DNA of 64,000 bases from Devosia sp. YIM 151766 (lineage in GTDB: Bacteria > Pseudomonadota > Alphaproteobacteria > Rhizobiales > Devosiaceae), in the NCBI RefSeq assembly GCF_030285925.1, contig NZ_CP127251.1:186001-250000 (forward strand), read 5' to 3'. How positions within the stretch are numbered: position 1 is the first letter of the stretch; every line of letters begins with the position of its first letter. Both the position numbers and the translations under genes were made by a program. Below are positions 55,363-64,000 of the stretch, one piece after another. The notes beneath the pieces were generated by a model, which saw only the letters and a list, made by a program, of their open reading frames with translations, was not told where the DNA came from and searched no databases.

Positions 55363-55424
55363 GGCTGCTCCGGTTATTCTAAGCGAAAAAATTTGCGGGT
55401 TTTCAGCTGAGCCGCCGCCGCTTG

Positions 55425-55440
55425 ATAATCGCACGGTTAT
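55425..55440. promoter_or_regulatory. PcaQ-type operator ATAATC-N4-GGTTAT
   Basis: ATAATCGCACGGTTAT, 70 bp before pcaD, matches the rhizobial PcaQ motif ATAACC-N4-GGTTAA except at two outer or inner positions. A second GGTTAT half-site lies at about 55372-55377. Confidence 0.65.
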
Positions 55441-55509
55441 TCCGGAGCCATGAGTAATCATTTTACTTGGCCCTCGCCAGCCTTTTAAATCGGTGGCGAG
55501 AGGGCAAAT

Positions 55510-56301
55510 ATGAACTTCGTCCGCATTCACGGCGTCCTGTTGCATTACCGTCTGGCCGGTCCCGAGGGCGCGCCGGCGCTGGCGCTGGCCAATTCGCTGG
55601 GCACCGATGCCCGTATCTGGGATGCGGTGATCGACGAACTCGCCGCCGATTATCGCATCCTCTCCTATGACAAGCGCGGCCATGGCCTGAGCGATAGCCC
55701 GGAGGGCGATTACCGCCTTGCCGATCATCTGGACGATCTCGAAGGCCTGCTCGACCATGTCGGTTTCGACCGTCTGGCCCTGGGCGGCGTTTCCGTCGGC
55801 GGGCTGATCGCCCAGGGCTTCGCGTTGCGGGCGCCGGAGCGGCTGGCGGCTCTCGTGCTCTGCAATACCGCGCCGCTGATGGGCGATGCCGCCATGTGGG
55901 CGGCGCGGATCGAGACGGTGCGCCGCCAGGGCCTGGCAGGGCTTGCCGATATGGTGACGGAGCGCTGGTTCAGCCCGGATTTCCGGGCGGCGCGACCCGA
56001 CGACCTTGCCGGCTGGCGCAATCTGCTGCTGCGCGGCGACGCGGCGGGCTATGCCGCCACCTGCGCCACATTGCGCGACACCGATCTTTCCGACGCCATC
56101 GGCGCCATCGATCTGCCCAGTCTGATCGTTGCCGGCGCCGACGATCTGGCCGCGCCGGTGGACCTGGTGCGCCATTGCACCGCCATTGCCGGCTCGCGCT
56201 TCGAGATCCTCGACGGCGTCGGGCATATTCCCTCCATCGAGCAGCCCGAGAAACTGGCGGCGCTGATGCGGCAATTTTTGAAGGAGGCCGGCCATGGCTG
56301 A
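55510..56301 (+). CDS. pcaD: 3-Oxoadipate enol-lactonase PcaD
   Basis: 263 residues. Alpha/beta-hydrolase fold: ALANSLGTDARIWDAV (oxyanion region), YDKRGHGLSD, nucleophile elbow GGVSVGGLIAQGFA with the catalytic Ser, and the C-terminal His of GVGHIPSIEQPE. It hydrolyses 3-oxoadipate enol-lactone to 3-oxoadipate. First gene of pcaDCHGB; it overlaps pcaC by eight bases. Confidence 0.94.
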   Translation: MNFVRIHGVLLHYRLAGPEGAPALALANSLGTDARIWDAVIDELAADYRILSYDKRGHGLSDSPEGDYRLADHLDDLEGLLDHVGFDRLALGGVSVGGLIAQGFALRAPERLAALVLCNTAPLMGDAAMWAARIETVRRQGLAGLADMVTERWFSPDFRAARPDDLAGWRNLLLRGDAAGYAATCATLRDTDLSDAIGAIDLPSLIVAGADDLAAPVDLVRHCTAIAGSRFEILDGVGHIPSIEQPEKLAALMRQFLKEAGHG

Positions 56302-56683
56302 CGACAGCCTGTTCGAACGCGGCCTGGCGACCCGCAAGGCGGTGCTGGGCGACGATCACGTCAATGGCGCCACGGCGCGCCAGACCTTGTTCGACGAGGA
56401 TTTTCAGGCCTTCATCACCGAGGGCGCCTGGGGCTCGGTATGGTCGCGCCCCGGCCTGACCAAGCGCGAGCGCTCCATCGTCACGCTGGCTTTGCTGGCG
56501 GCGCTGGGGCATGAGGAGGAATTCGCCATGCATGTGCGCGCCACCATCAATACCGGCGCCAGCGCCGAGGATATCAAGGAAGCCCTGCTGCATGTGGCGG
56601 TCTATGCCGGCGTTCCGGCGGCCAATAGCGCCTTCAAGATCGCCAAGCAGGAATTGGCCAAGCGCGGGGAGGTGGCGCCATGA
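56294..56683 (+). CDS. pcaC: 4-Carboxymuconolactone decarboxylase PcaC
   Basis: 129 residues, start preceded by AAGGAGG. The AhpD-like helical domain is clear: LTKRERSIVTLALLAALGHEE-type core, HVRATINTGASAEDIKEALLH and VYAGVPAANSAFKIAK. It decarboxylates 4-carboxymuconolactone to the 3-oxoadipate enol-lactone that PcaD uses. It overlaps both neighbours, as usual in rhizobial pca operons. Confidence 0.94.
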   Translation: MADDSLFERGLATRKAVLGDDHVNGATARQTLFDEDFQAFITEGAWGSVWSRPGLTKRERSIVTLALLAALGHEEEFAMHVRATINTGASAEDIKEALLHVAVYAGVPAANSAFKIAKQELAKRGEVAP

Positions 56684-57426
56684 GCGGCATCATCCTGCCC
56701 GGGGCCGATGGCCTGCTGTTCCAGCGCGACCGCGCCTGGCACCCGCCCGCCGATACGCCCGGCTATAAGAGCACGACCTTCCGCTCGCCGCGCCACAGCC
56801 TGCTGGCGCTGGGCCCGACCAGATCGGAAATGACCGGCCCCAGCTTCGGCCATGAACAGCTGGGCGCGCTCGACAATGACCTGATCCGCAATTTCAGCCA
56901 GGACGGCACCGAGGCCATCGGCCAGCGCCTGATCGTCTATGGCCAGGTACTCGACGAAAATGCCCGCCCGGTGCCCCATACGCTGGTGGAATATTGGCAG
57001 GCCAATGCCGGCGGCCGCTATCGGCACAAGAAGGAAGGCTATCTGGCCGCGCTCGACCCCAATTTCGGCGGCTTCGGCCGCTCGATCACCGACGAGAACG
57101 GCTTTTACCACTTCCGCACCGTCAAGCCCGGCGCCTATCCCTGGCCCAATGGCGGCAATGACTGGCGCCCGGCCCATATTCATTTCTCGGTCTTCGGCCA
57201 CGCCTTCGCGCAGCGCCTGATCACCCAGATGTATTTCGAGGGCGACCCGATGATCTGGCAATGTCCCATTGTCGGCACCGTTCCCGACAAATCCGCCATC
57301 GACCAGCTCATCGCCCGGCTGGACCGGCACAACACCACGCCCATGGACGCCCTGGCCTATCGCTTCGACATCGTGCTGCGTGGCCGGCGCTCGACCATGT
57401 TCGAAAACAAGCTGGAGGGGAATTGA
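56680..57426 (+). CDS. pcaH: Protocatechuate 3,4-dioxygenase beta subunit PcaH
   Basis: 248 residues. Non-heme Fe(III) ligands are in place: Tyr in GGRYRHKKEG, Tyr in PGAYPWPNG, and His-x-His in WRPAHIHFSVFG. LIVYGQVLDENARPVPHTLVEYWQAN (two segments) is the intradiol dioxygenase core. With PcaG it opens protocatechuate to 3-carboxy-cis,cis-muconate. The stop overlaps the pcaG start by one base. Confidence 0.95.
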   Translation: MSGIILPGADGLLFQRDRAWHPPADTPGYKSTTFRSPRHSLLALGPTRSEMTGPSFGHEQLGALDNDLIRNFSQDGTEAIGQRLIVYGQVLDENARPVPHTLVEYWQANAGGRYRHKKEGYLAALDPNFGGFGRSITDENGFYHFRTVKPGAYPWPNGGNDWRPAHIHFSVFGHAFAQRLITQMYFEGDPMIWQCPIVGTVPDKSAIDQLIARLDRHNTTPMDALAYRFDIVLRGRRSTMFENKLEGN

Positions 57427-58049
57427 TGAGCCTGCATCCCGTTCCCAAGCTCAAGGAATCGCCGTCCCAGACCGCCGGGCCCTATGTCCATATCGGGATG
57501 ACGCCGAATTTCTGCGGCATTACCGGCGTCATCGACGCCGATCCCGGCAGCAATATGCTCTCGCCCGAGGTCAAGGGCGAGCGCATCGTCATCGCCGGCA
57601 GGGTCATTGACGGCGCCGGCACGCCGGTGACCGATGCGGTGCTGGAAATCTGGCAGGCCGACGCCCAGGGCGGCCTGGTGGCGCCGATGTCGCCCCATTC
57701 CAATTCCACGCCGGCCTTTACCGGCTGGGGGCGGCAGCCGACCCGGGCCGATGGCAGTTTCAGCTTCGAGACCATCAAGCCGGGCCGGGTCGAGGGCCCC
57801 GACGGCAAGCCGATGGCGCCGCATGTCTCGCTGTGGATCGTGGCGCGCGGCATCAATATCGGGCTGCAGACGCGGCTCTATTTCGCCGACGAGGCCGAGG
57901 CCAATCAGGAGGATTACGTCCTCAACAAGATCATGGATCCCCGCCGCCGCGACACGCTGATCGCGCGCCGGGAGGAGGGCGCCATACCCCGCTATGTGCT
58001 GGATATTCATCTCCAGGGGGACAGGGAGACGGTGTTCTTCGATATTTGA
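57426..58049 (+). CDS. pcaG: Protocatechuate 3,4-dioxygenase alpha subunit PcaG
   Basis: 207 residues from the ATG that overlaps the pcaH stop. It opens with LKESPSQTAGPYVHIGM, the alpha-subunit signature, then RIVIAGRVIDGAGTPVTDAV and WQADAQGG. Iron ligands are absent as expected for alpha. Partner of PcaH in the dioxygenase. The final gene of the operon, pcaB, begins 128 bp later. Confidence 0.94.
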   Translation: MSLHPVPKLKESPSQTAGPYVHIGMTPNFCGITGVIDADPGSNMLSPEVKGERIVIAGRVIDGAGTPVTDAVLEIWQADAQGGLVAPMSPHSNSTPAFTGWGRQPTRADGSFSFETIKPGRVEGPDGKPMAPHVSLWIVARGINIGLQTRLYFADEAEANQEDYVLNKIMDPRRRDTLIARREEGAIPRYVLDIHLQGDRETVFFDI

Positions 58050-58177
58050 TCGGGCAATTGTGGGCCCTTCGTCCCTCAAGGAGACGGGGCTAAGGGCCTC
58101 GTGTCTTGGGCAAACCGGCCCGGAAGGCGATGGCGCCGCCGGTTCCGTTCATTGCCGAACGGCGATAGGATTTGGTC

Positions 58178-59206
58178 ATGACCCTGCTTTCCGCCCTTGC
58201 CGGCGACGCCGAAACCGAGGCGCTGCTTTCCGATCGGGCGCAGCTCGACGCCATGCTGACGGTCGAGCGCGCCTTGGCCGAGGCCAGCGCCGATACCGGC
58301 TGGATTTCACCCGAAGCGGCGGCCGCCATTGCCGCGGCCACGGCAAATTTCCAGCCCGACTGGCCGGAACTGGCGGCCGGCATGGCCCGGGACGGCGTGG
58401 TCGTGCCGGCGCTGGTCCGGCATTTGCGCCGCCATGTCGCCGAGCCGCATCGCGCTGCCTTGCACAAAGGGGCGACGAGCCAGGACATCGCCGATACGGC
58501 GCTGATGCTGCAAGTGGCCAAGGTGCTCGATCTGCATGAAGCGCGGCTCGACGCGCTTCTGGCGCGGCTCGCTCACCTGGCAGGGGAATGGTCGGGGCGC
58601 CAGCTCATGGCCCATACGCGCATGCAGGTGGCGCTGCCCACCATTTGGGACGCCAAGCTGGCCGCCTGGTCCGAGCCGCTGCAACGGCATCTGCGCGCCC
58701 TGTCGGCGATGCGCCGCAGCCTGCTGGTGATCCAGCTCGGCGGCCCGGTGGGCGATCGCGCCAGCTTCGAGGGCCATGGCGACGCCATCGCCGCCGGCAT
58801 GGCCAGCCGGCTCGATCTCGGCCTTGCCGCGCCCTGGCACACGACCCGCGACCCCATTGTGGCCCTGGGCAATATGCTGGCGCTGATCTCCGGTTCGCTC
58901 GGCAAGATCGGCATGGATGTGGCGCTGCTGGCGCAGAACGAAATCGGCGCCCTGCGCCTTGCGGGCGGCGGTTCCTCTTCCGCCATGGCGCACAAATCCA
59001 ATCCGGTAAATGCCGAAGTGCTGGTGGCGCTGGCCCGGCACAATGCGGGCCTCGCCGGCATTCTCGGACAGGCCATGGTGCATGAATATGAGCGCTCGGG
59101 CGCCGCCTGGACGCTGGAATGGCTGACCCTGCCCGCTATGCTGGTCAATACCGGCGCCGGCCTGCGGCTCGCCGTCAAGCTGGCCGGACAATTGCGTTTG
59201 GGGTAA
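58178..59206 (+). CDS. pcaB: 3-Carboxy-cis,cis-muconate cycloisomerase PcaB
   Basis: 342 residues from ATG with AGGA seven bases upstream (a TTG two codons earlier is less likely). Fumarase/aspartase superfamily: the central HKGATSQDIADTALMLQ and the signature GGSSSAMAHKSNPVN. It lactonises carboxymuconate to 4-carboxymuconolactone. The order D-C-H-G-B matches rhizobial operons. It is slightly shorter than many PcaB proteins, which often have a C-terminal extension. Confidence 0.93.
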   Translation: MTLLSALAGDAETEALLSDRAQLDAMLTVERALAEASADTGWISPEAAAAIAAATANFQPDWPELAAGMARDGVVVPALVRHLRRHVAEPHRAALHKGATSQDIADTALMLQVAKVLDLHEARLDALLARLAHLAGEWSGRQLMAHTRMQVALPTIWDAKLAAWSEPLQRHLRALSAMRRSLLVIQLGGPVGDRASFEGHGDAIAAGMASRLDLGLAAPWHTTRDPIVALGNMLALISGSLGKIGMDVALLAQNEIGALRLAGGGSSSAMAHKSNPVNAEVLVALARHNAGLAGILGQAMVHEYERSGAAWTLEWLTLPAMLVNTGAGLRLAVKLAGQLRLG

Positions 59207-59240
59207 TCCTCCCCGCACGAATCACCGGAAGGGGCACACC

Positions 59241-60257
59241 ATGTCCGATACGAACAAGGTCCGCTGGGGCATCATCTCGACCGCCAATATCGGCATGGCC
59301 AAGGTGATCCCGGCCATGATGAAATCGCCCCATTCAACGGTCGCCGCCATCGCCTCGCGCCATCTGGATACGGCGCGCCGGGCGGCGGACCAGCTGGGCA
59401 TCGAAAAGGCCCATGGCTCCTACGAGGACTTGCTGGCCGATCCGGATATCGACGCCATCTACAATCCCCTGCCCAATCATCTGCATGTCGAGCTGACCCT
59501 TGCCGCCAATGCCGCCGGCAAGCATGTGCTGTGCGAAAAGCCCATCGCCATCACCGCCGAAGAAGCGAAAAAGCTGCGCCAGGCCCGCGGCGACCGGCTG
59601 ATCATGGAAGCCTTCATGGTGCGCTTCCATGCCCAATGGCACCGCGCCCGCGAGATCGTCCGCTCCGGGGAGCTGGGCGAAATCCGCGCTGTCCGCGCCG
59701 TGTTCAGCTATCACAATGTCGACCCGAACAATGTGCGCAACAAGGCCGATATCGGCGGCGGCGGCATTCTGGACATTGGCTGCTATCCGGTCACCGCCGG
59801 CCGCTTCTTCTTCGAGGCGGAACCGCAGCGCGTCGTGTCGCTGGTCGACCGCGATCCGGCTTTCGGCACCGACAGGCTGGCCAGCGTCATCGCCGATTTC
59901 GGCGGCGGCAGGCAGCTCAATCTTCTGGTCTCCACCCAGATGGTACCCAATCAGGCCATCGAGCTGCTGGGCAGCAAGGGGCGCGTCGAGATCGTCATTC
60001 CCTTCAACGCCCCGCAGGATGCGGCGACGGCCTTGCTGGTCGATCACGGCCTGGCCCTCGATGGCAGCCTGGCGCGCCGGGAAATCCTGCCGCCCTCCGA
60101 CCAATATACCGAAATGGCCGAAGCCTTCGCCCTGGCCGTGCTGGGGCAGGGGACACTGGATTACGGCGTCGAGGACGCTATCCGCTCCATGCAGGTGCTG
60201 GACGCGATCTTCGAGAGCGAGCGCACCGGCGCCTGGGCGCAGGTGCAGGCGGATTAG
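59241..60257 (+). CDS. Gfo/Idh/MocA-family oxidoreductase
   Basis: 338 residues. The N-terminal Rossmann domain (WGIISTANIGMAKVIPAMM) is followed by the family motif ANAAGKHVLCEKPIAITAEE with the catalytic Lys of EKP, and a C-terminal domain with DIGCYPVTAGRFFF. Members oxidise sugars, inositols or related compounds with NAD(P). It lies 34 bp after pcaB but has its own ribosome binding site (GGAAGGGG). It may belong functionally to the sugar transporter to the right. Confidence 0.87.
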   Translation: MSDTNKVRWGIISTANIGMAKVIPAMMKSPHSTVAAIASRHLDTARRAADQLGIEKAHGSYEDLLADPDIDAIYNPLPNHLHVELTLAANAAGKHVLCEKPIAITAEEAKKLRQARGDRLIMEAFMVRFHAQWHRAREIVRSGELGEIRAVRAVFSYHNVDPNNVRNKADIGGGGILDIGCYPVTAGRFFFEAEPQRVVSLVDRDPAFGTDRLASVIADFGGGRQLNLLVSTQMVPNQAIELLGSKGRVEIVIPFNAPQDAATALLVDHGLALDGSLARREILPPSDQYTEMAEAFALAVLGQGTLDYGVEDAIRSMQVLDAIFESERTGAWAQVQAD

Positions 60258-60318
60258 CCTTTATCATCGGAGCGCTGGCTTGGCTCTCCCTGTGATTGTC
60301 GCAAAATCACCGCTCATG

Positions 60319-60349
60319 ACCCTCGCGTTCGCCGCGAGGGTTCTTTGTT
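60319..60349 (+). terminator. Probable intrinsic terminator after the Gfo/Idh/MocA gene
   Basis: ACCCTCGCG and CGCGAGGGT form a 9-bp stem with loop TTCGC, followed by TCTTTGTTG. Confidence 0.5.
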
Positions 60350-60356
60350 GTGGGTT

Positions 60357-60399
60357 CTGCCGCAAGCGCCCTCGGGTCAGGCCCGAGGGTGACGATCCG
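60357..60399 (-). repeat. 43-bp hairpin repeat, copy 2 (inverted)
   Basis: Begins CTGCCGCAAGCGCCCTCGGG and ends GGGTGACGATCCG. It is the reverse complement of the repeat at 21064-21106 apart from a few compensated stem changes. Confidence 0.65.
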
Positions 60400-60438
60400 A
60401 GAAGGAGGCGGCGGAGCCGACGGGAAGGTGCTTTGTGG

Positions 60439-61131
60439 CTATTCCCATGCCTCCAGCATGGCGGCCGAGACGAAATCGAGGTGCTTGCTCATGGCCGTGC
60501 GCGCGCCCTCGGCATTGCCGCCGACAATGGCGGCGACGATGGCTTCGTGATCGCCCAGAATATGCTGGCGCACCGCGTCGATATCGGCCAGATGCTGATG
60601 AAACCGCGTATCCACCTCGCCCCGCCGCGACGTCCATAATCCATCCAGCGTTTCGCGCAGCACGGCATTGCCGCAGGCATCGGCCAGGGTCATGTGCAGC
60701 ATGCGGTCGCTGTCCGAGGACCATTGCCCGGCCTCGGTTTCGTCGCGCATCCGGCGCAATGTTTCGTCCAGTCTAGCCGTGCCCTCGGGCGAAATCTGCC
60801 GGCTGGCCAGCGCCGCCGCCTCCGGTTCCAAGAGGCGGCGCACCGCCATGGTTTCGAGCGGGGAGGCACTCAGCTCGGGCAATGGCGTCCGCTTGTCGTC
60901 GCGCTGGCGCACAAAGGCGCCGACGCCCACCCGCACTTCGACCAGACCCGCGACTTCCAGCGCGATCAGCGCCTCGCGCACGGTCGGCCGCGACACGCCC
61001 AGATTCTGTGCCAATTCGCGTTCGGAGGGCAATTGCCGTCCGGCCTCCACTGCCCCGGCCATGATCTGGTCGCGAATCTGGTCGGCGATCTGGATGTAGA
61101 GCTTGCGGTTGGATACGGCCTGAAGTTTCAT
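60439..61131 (-). CDS. GntR-family regulator (FCD subfamily)
   Basis: 230 residues. Winged helix at about 8-70 (IADQIRDQIMAGAVEAGRQL, PSERELAQNLGVSRPTVREA) and an FCD effector domain (RRLLEPEAAALASRQI, DRMLHMTLADACGNAVL, DHEAIVAAIVGGNAEGA). The divergent position to the ribose-type importer suggests repression of that operon by a sugar acid or sugar-derived ligand. A GGT-N3-ACC operator candidate lies between the two. Confidence 0.9.
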   Translation of the reverse strand: MKLQAVSNRKLYIQIADQIRDQIMAGAVEAGRQLPSERELAQNLGVSRPTVREALIALEVAGLVEVRVGVGAFVRQRDDKRTPLPELSASPLETMAVRRLLEPEAAALASRQISPEGTARLDETLRRMRDETEAGQWSSDSDRMLHMTLADACGNAVLRETLDGLWTSRRGEVDTRFHQHLADIDAVRQHILGDHEAIVAAIVGGNAEGARTAMSKHLDFVSAAMLEAWE

Positions 61132-61181
61132 CGCGCTCCCTTTGGCCCCTGTCTTAGCTTTCTCCGCAATTGCTGTCCACT

Positions 61182-61190
61182 GGTATGACC
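61182..61190. promoter_or_regulatory. Candidate FCD-GntR operator GGTATGACC with adjacent -35 box
   Basis: GGT-ATG-ACC fits the GGT-N3-ACC core of FCD regulators. TTGACA at 61194-61199 may be the -35 box of the importer operon, with a weak -10 (TAGCTC) 17 bp further. Confidence 0.45.
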
Positions 61191-61278
61191 GCTTGACAGC
61201 TTGACTGACTTGCCATTAGCTCTCGCGCCAATGATAGGCATCGGCCGTGCAGCCGCGCCGCCTTGGAGGAGGATCGAA

Positions 61279-62841
<1,563 letters not shown>

Positions 62842-62927
62842 TCTTGGAAATACGACCGATCTTTGCCTCTCTCCCAAAGGGAGAGGGGACGCAGAAGCCA
62901 CCGCGCCGAGTTCGAAGGGAAGATATA

Positions 62928-63923
62928 ATGACCGATAGTACCGTCGCGGCGCAAAAACCCGGCATCCGCATTTCCGGCGCCTTCCACCGGCTGCTCGCCT
63001 TTTCGGGGCTGATTGCGCTGGTCGTGGTCTTCTCGCTGGCCTCGCCCAATTTCATGCAGACCCAGAACATCCTGGCGATCCTGCAGGCCACTTCGGTCAA
63101 CGGCGTTTTGGCCATCGCCGCTACCCTGGTGATCATCACCGGCGGCATCGACCTCTCGGTCGGCACGCTGATGACCTTCTGCGCGGTGATCGCCGGGGTT
63201 ATCCTGACCTATCTCGGCCTGCCGCTGCCGCTGGGCGTTCTCGGCGCCATCCTCGCCGGCACCGCCAGCGGGCTGGTATCGGGCGTGGTCATCGCCAAGC
63301 TCAAAGTGCCGCCCTTCATCGCCACTTTGGGCATGATGCTGATCCTCAAAGGCCTGTCGCTGGTCATTTCCGGCACCCGTCCGATCTATTTCAACGACAC
63401 GCCCGGCTTCACCCAGATTTCGCAGGGCTCGCTGATCGGCGCCGTCATTCCCGGCCTGCCGATTCCCAATGGCGTGCTGATCCTGTTCGCGGTGGCGCTG
63501 ATCACCGCCTTCATTCTCGGCAAGACCGCGCTGGGCCGCTACACTTTCGCGCTCGGCTCCAACGAGGAGGCGCTGCGCCTTTCCGGCGTCAATGTCGATC
63601 GCTGGAAGATCGCCATTTATGCCACCGCCGGCTCCATCTGCGGCGTGGCCGGCCTGCTCATCGCCAGCCGCCTCAATTCGGCGCAGCCGGCTCTGGGGCA
63701 GGGCTACGAACTCGACGCCATCGCCGCTGTGGTCATCGGCGGCACCTCGCTGTCGGGCGGCCGCGGCACCGTGCTCGGCACGCTGATCGGCGCGCTCATC
63801 ATCTCCGTGCTGGCCAATGGCCTGCGCATCCTATCGGTGGCCCAGGAATGGCAGACGGTGGTGACCGGCACCATCATCATCCTGGCCGTCTATGCCGACA
63901 TCCTGCGGCGCCGCACTCTTTAG
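62928..63923 (+). CDS. Sugar ABC transporter permease (RbsC-like)
   Basis: 331 residues from ATG with GAAGGGA upstream; the longer frame is not supported. About ten membrane segments; typical RbsC phrases are VNGVLAIAATLVIITGGIDL, SVGTLMTFCAVIAG, ALGSNEEALRLSGVNVDR and AIAAVVIGGTSLSGGRGTVL. It forms the channel for the ATPase upstream. An 86-bp gap with a CTCTCTCCC/GGGAGAG hairpin separates the genes. Confidence 0.93.
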   Translation: MTDSTVAAQKPGIRISGAFHRLLAFSGLIALVVVFSLASPNFMQTQNILAILQATSVNGVLAIAATLVIITGGIDLSVGTLMTFCAVIAGVILTYLGLPLPLGVLGAILAGTASGLVSGVVIAKLKVPPFIATLGMMLILKGLSLVISGTRPIYFNDTPGFTQISQGSLIGAVIPGLPIPNGVLILFAVALITAFILGKTALGRYTFALGSNEEALRLSGVNVDRWKIAIYATAGSICGVAGLLIASRLNSAQPALGQGYELDAIAAVVIGGTSLSGGRGTVLGTLIGALIISVLANGLRILSVAQEWQTVVTGTIIILAVYADILRRRTL

Positions 63924-63970
63924 GCGCCGATTTTTCCCCCGCGCGTTCCGCGCCACCAAGAGGCTTCAAA

Positions 63971-64000
63971 ATGCCTGAACGTTTCAAAGCAGCATCTGGG
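63971..64000 (+). CDS. Start of a further gene, cut by the window end
   Basis: An ATG with AAGAGG upstream opens a frame reading MPERFKAASG to the edge, 47 bp after the permease stop. In ribose-type operons the binding protein or a catabolic enzyme would be expected here. Ten residues are too few to identify it. Confidence 0.35.
   Translation, partial: MPERFKAASG

Noticed and set aside
55363..56337. N-terminal extension of pcaQ by about 325 codons
   Set aside because: The added part is antisense to pcaD; the LysR domain begins right after the ATG at 55362.

Overview
The window is high-GC DNA with tightly packed, often overlapping genes. It reads as chromosome of an alphaproteobacterium, most likely of the Hyphomicrobiales (rhizobial order, perhaps a Devosia-like genus). 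This is inferred from the pcaQ/pcaDCHGB arrangement, the cheS-cheY-cheA-cheW-cheD-cheR-cheB-cheY chemotaxis order, a RirA-type iron box and the style of intergenic hairpin repeats. No rRNA, tRNA, CRISPR array, phage or insertion sequence was recognised.

Layout. 1-3.0 kb: a NitT/TauT-type ABC importer (permease end, binding protein, ATPase) followed by a short-chain dehydrogenase. 3.2-6.1 kb: a pantothenate/CoA operon, panB-coaBC-panC. 6.1-10.4 kb: a DGPF/YCII protein, an EamA exporter, an aldo/keto reductase, a FAH-family enzyme and a small RecD-like helicase. 10.7-13.9 kb: a CPA2 antiporter with a long acidic tail, coupled to an Rrf2 regulator, then purU. 14.0-18.7 kb: a polyamine importer, potF-potA-potB-potC, on the minus strand, followed by a possible 23-codon gene and a terminator. 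19.2-21.0 kb: pseudouridine catabolism, psuG-psuK. 21.1-23.4 kb: a siderophore-interacting reductase with a TGA-N9-TCA box, and a homoserine-dehydrogenase-like protein. 23.7-34.1 kb: a chemotaxis cluster with a cheT-like gene on the opposite strand and a chemoreceptor ending in a CheR-tether pentapeptide.

34.2-52.1 kb is an accessory catabolic island. One arm (minus strand) runs MmgE/PrpD protein, thiolase, DUF35 protein, two CoA-transferase subunits, acyl-CoA synthetase, TcuA and TcuB. The other arm (plus strand) holds a GntR regulator, a PrpF-family isomerase, an isocitrate-lyase-family lyase, an IclR regulator and a TctCBA tripartite tricarboxylate transporter. A DUF6282 hydrolase and a second FAH enzyme sit at the left edge. 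Together they look like import, oxidation or isomerisation, cleavage, CoA activation and thiolysis of a branched or tricarboxylic acid. The exact substrate cannot be read from sequence.

52.2-59.2 kb is the protocatechuate route: pobA with an AraC regulator, then pcaQ divergent from pcaD-pcaC-pcaH-pcaG-pcaB, with a good PcaQ-type operator between them. pcaIJF are not adjacent. 59.2-64 kb: a Gfo/Idh/MocA dehydrogenase, a GntR regulator divergent from a ribose-type ABC importer (ATPase, permease), and the first codons of a further gene cut by the window end.
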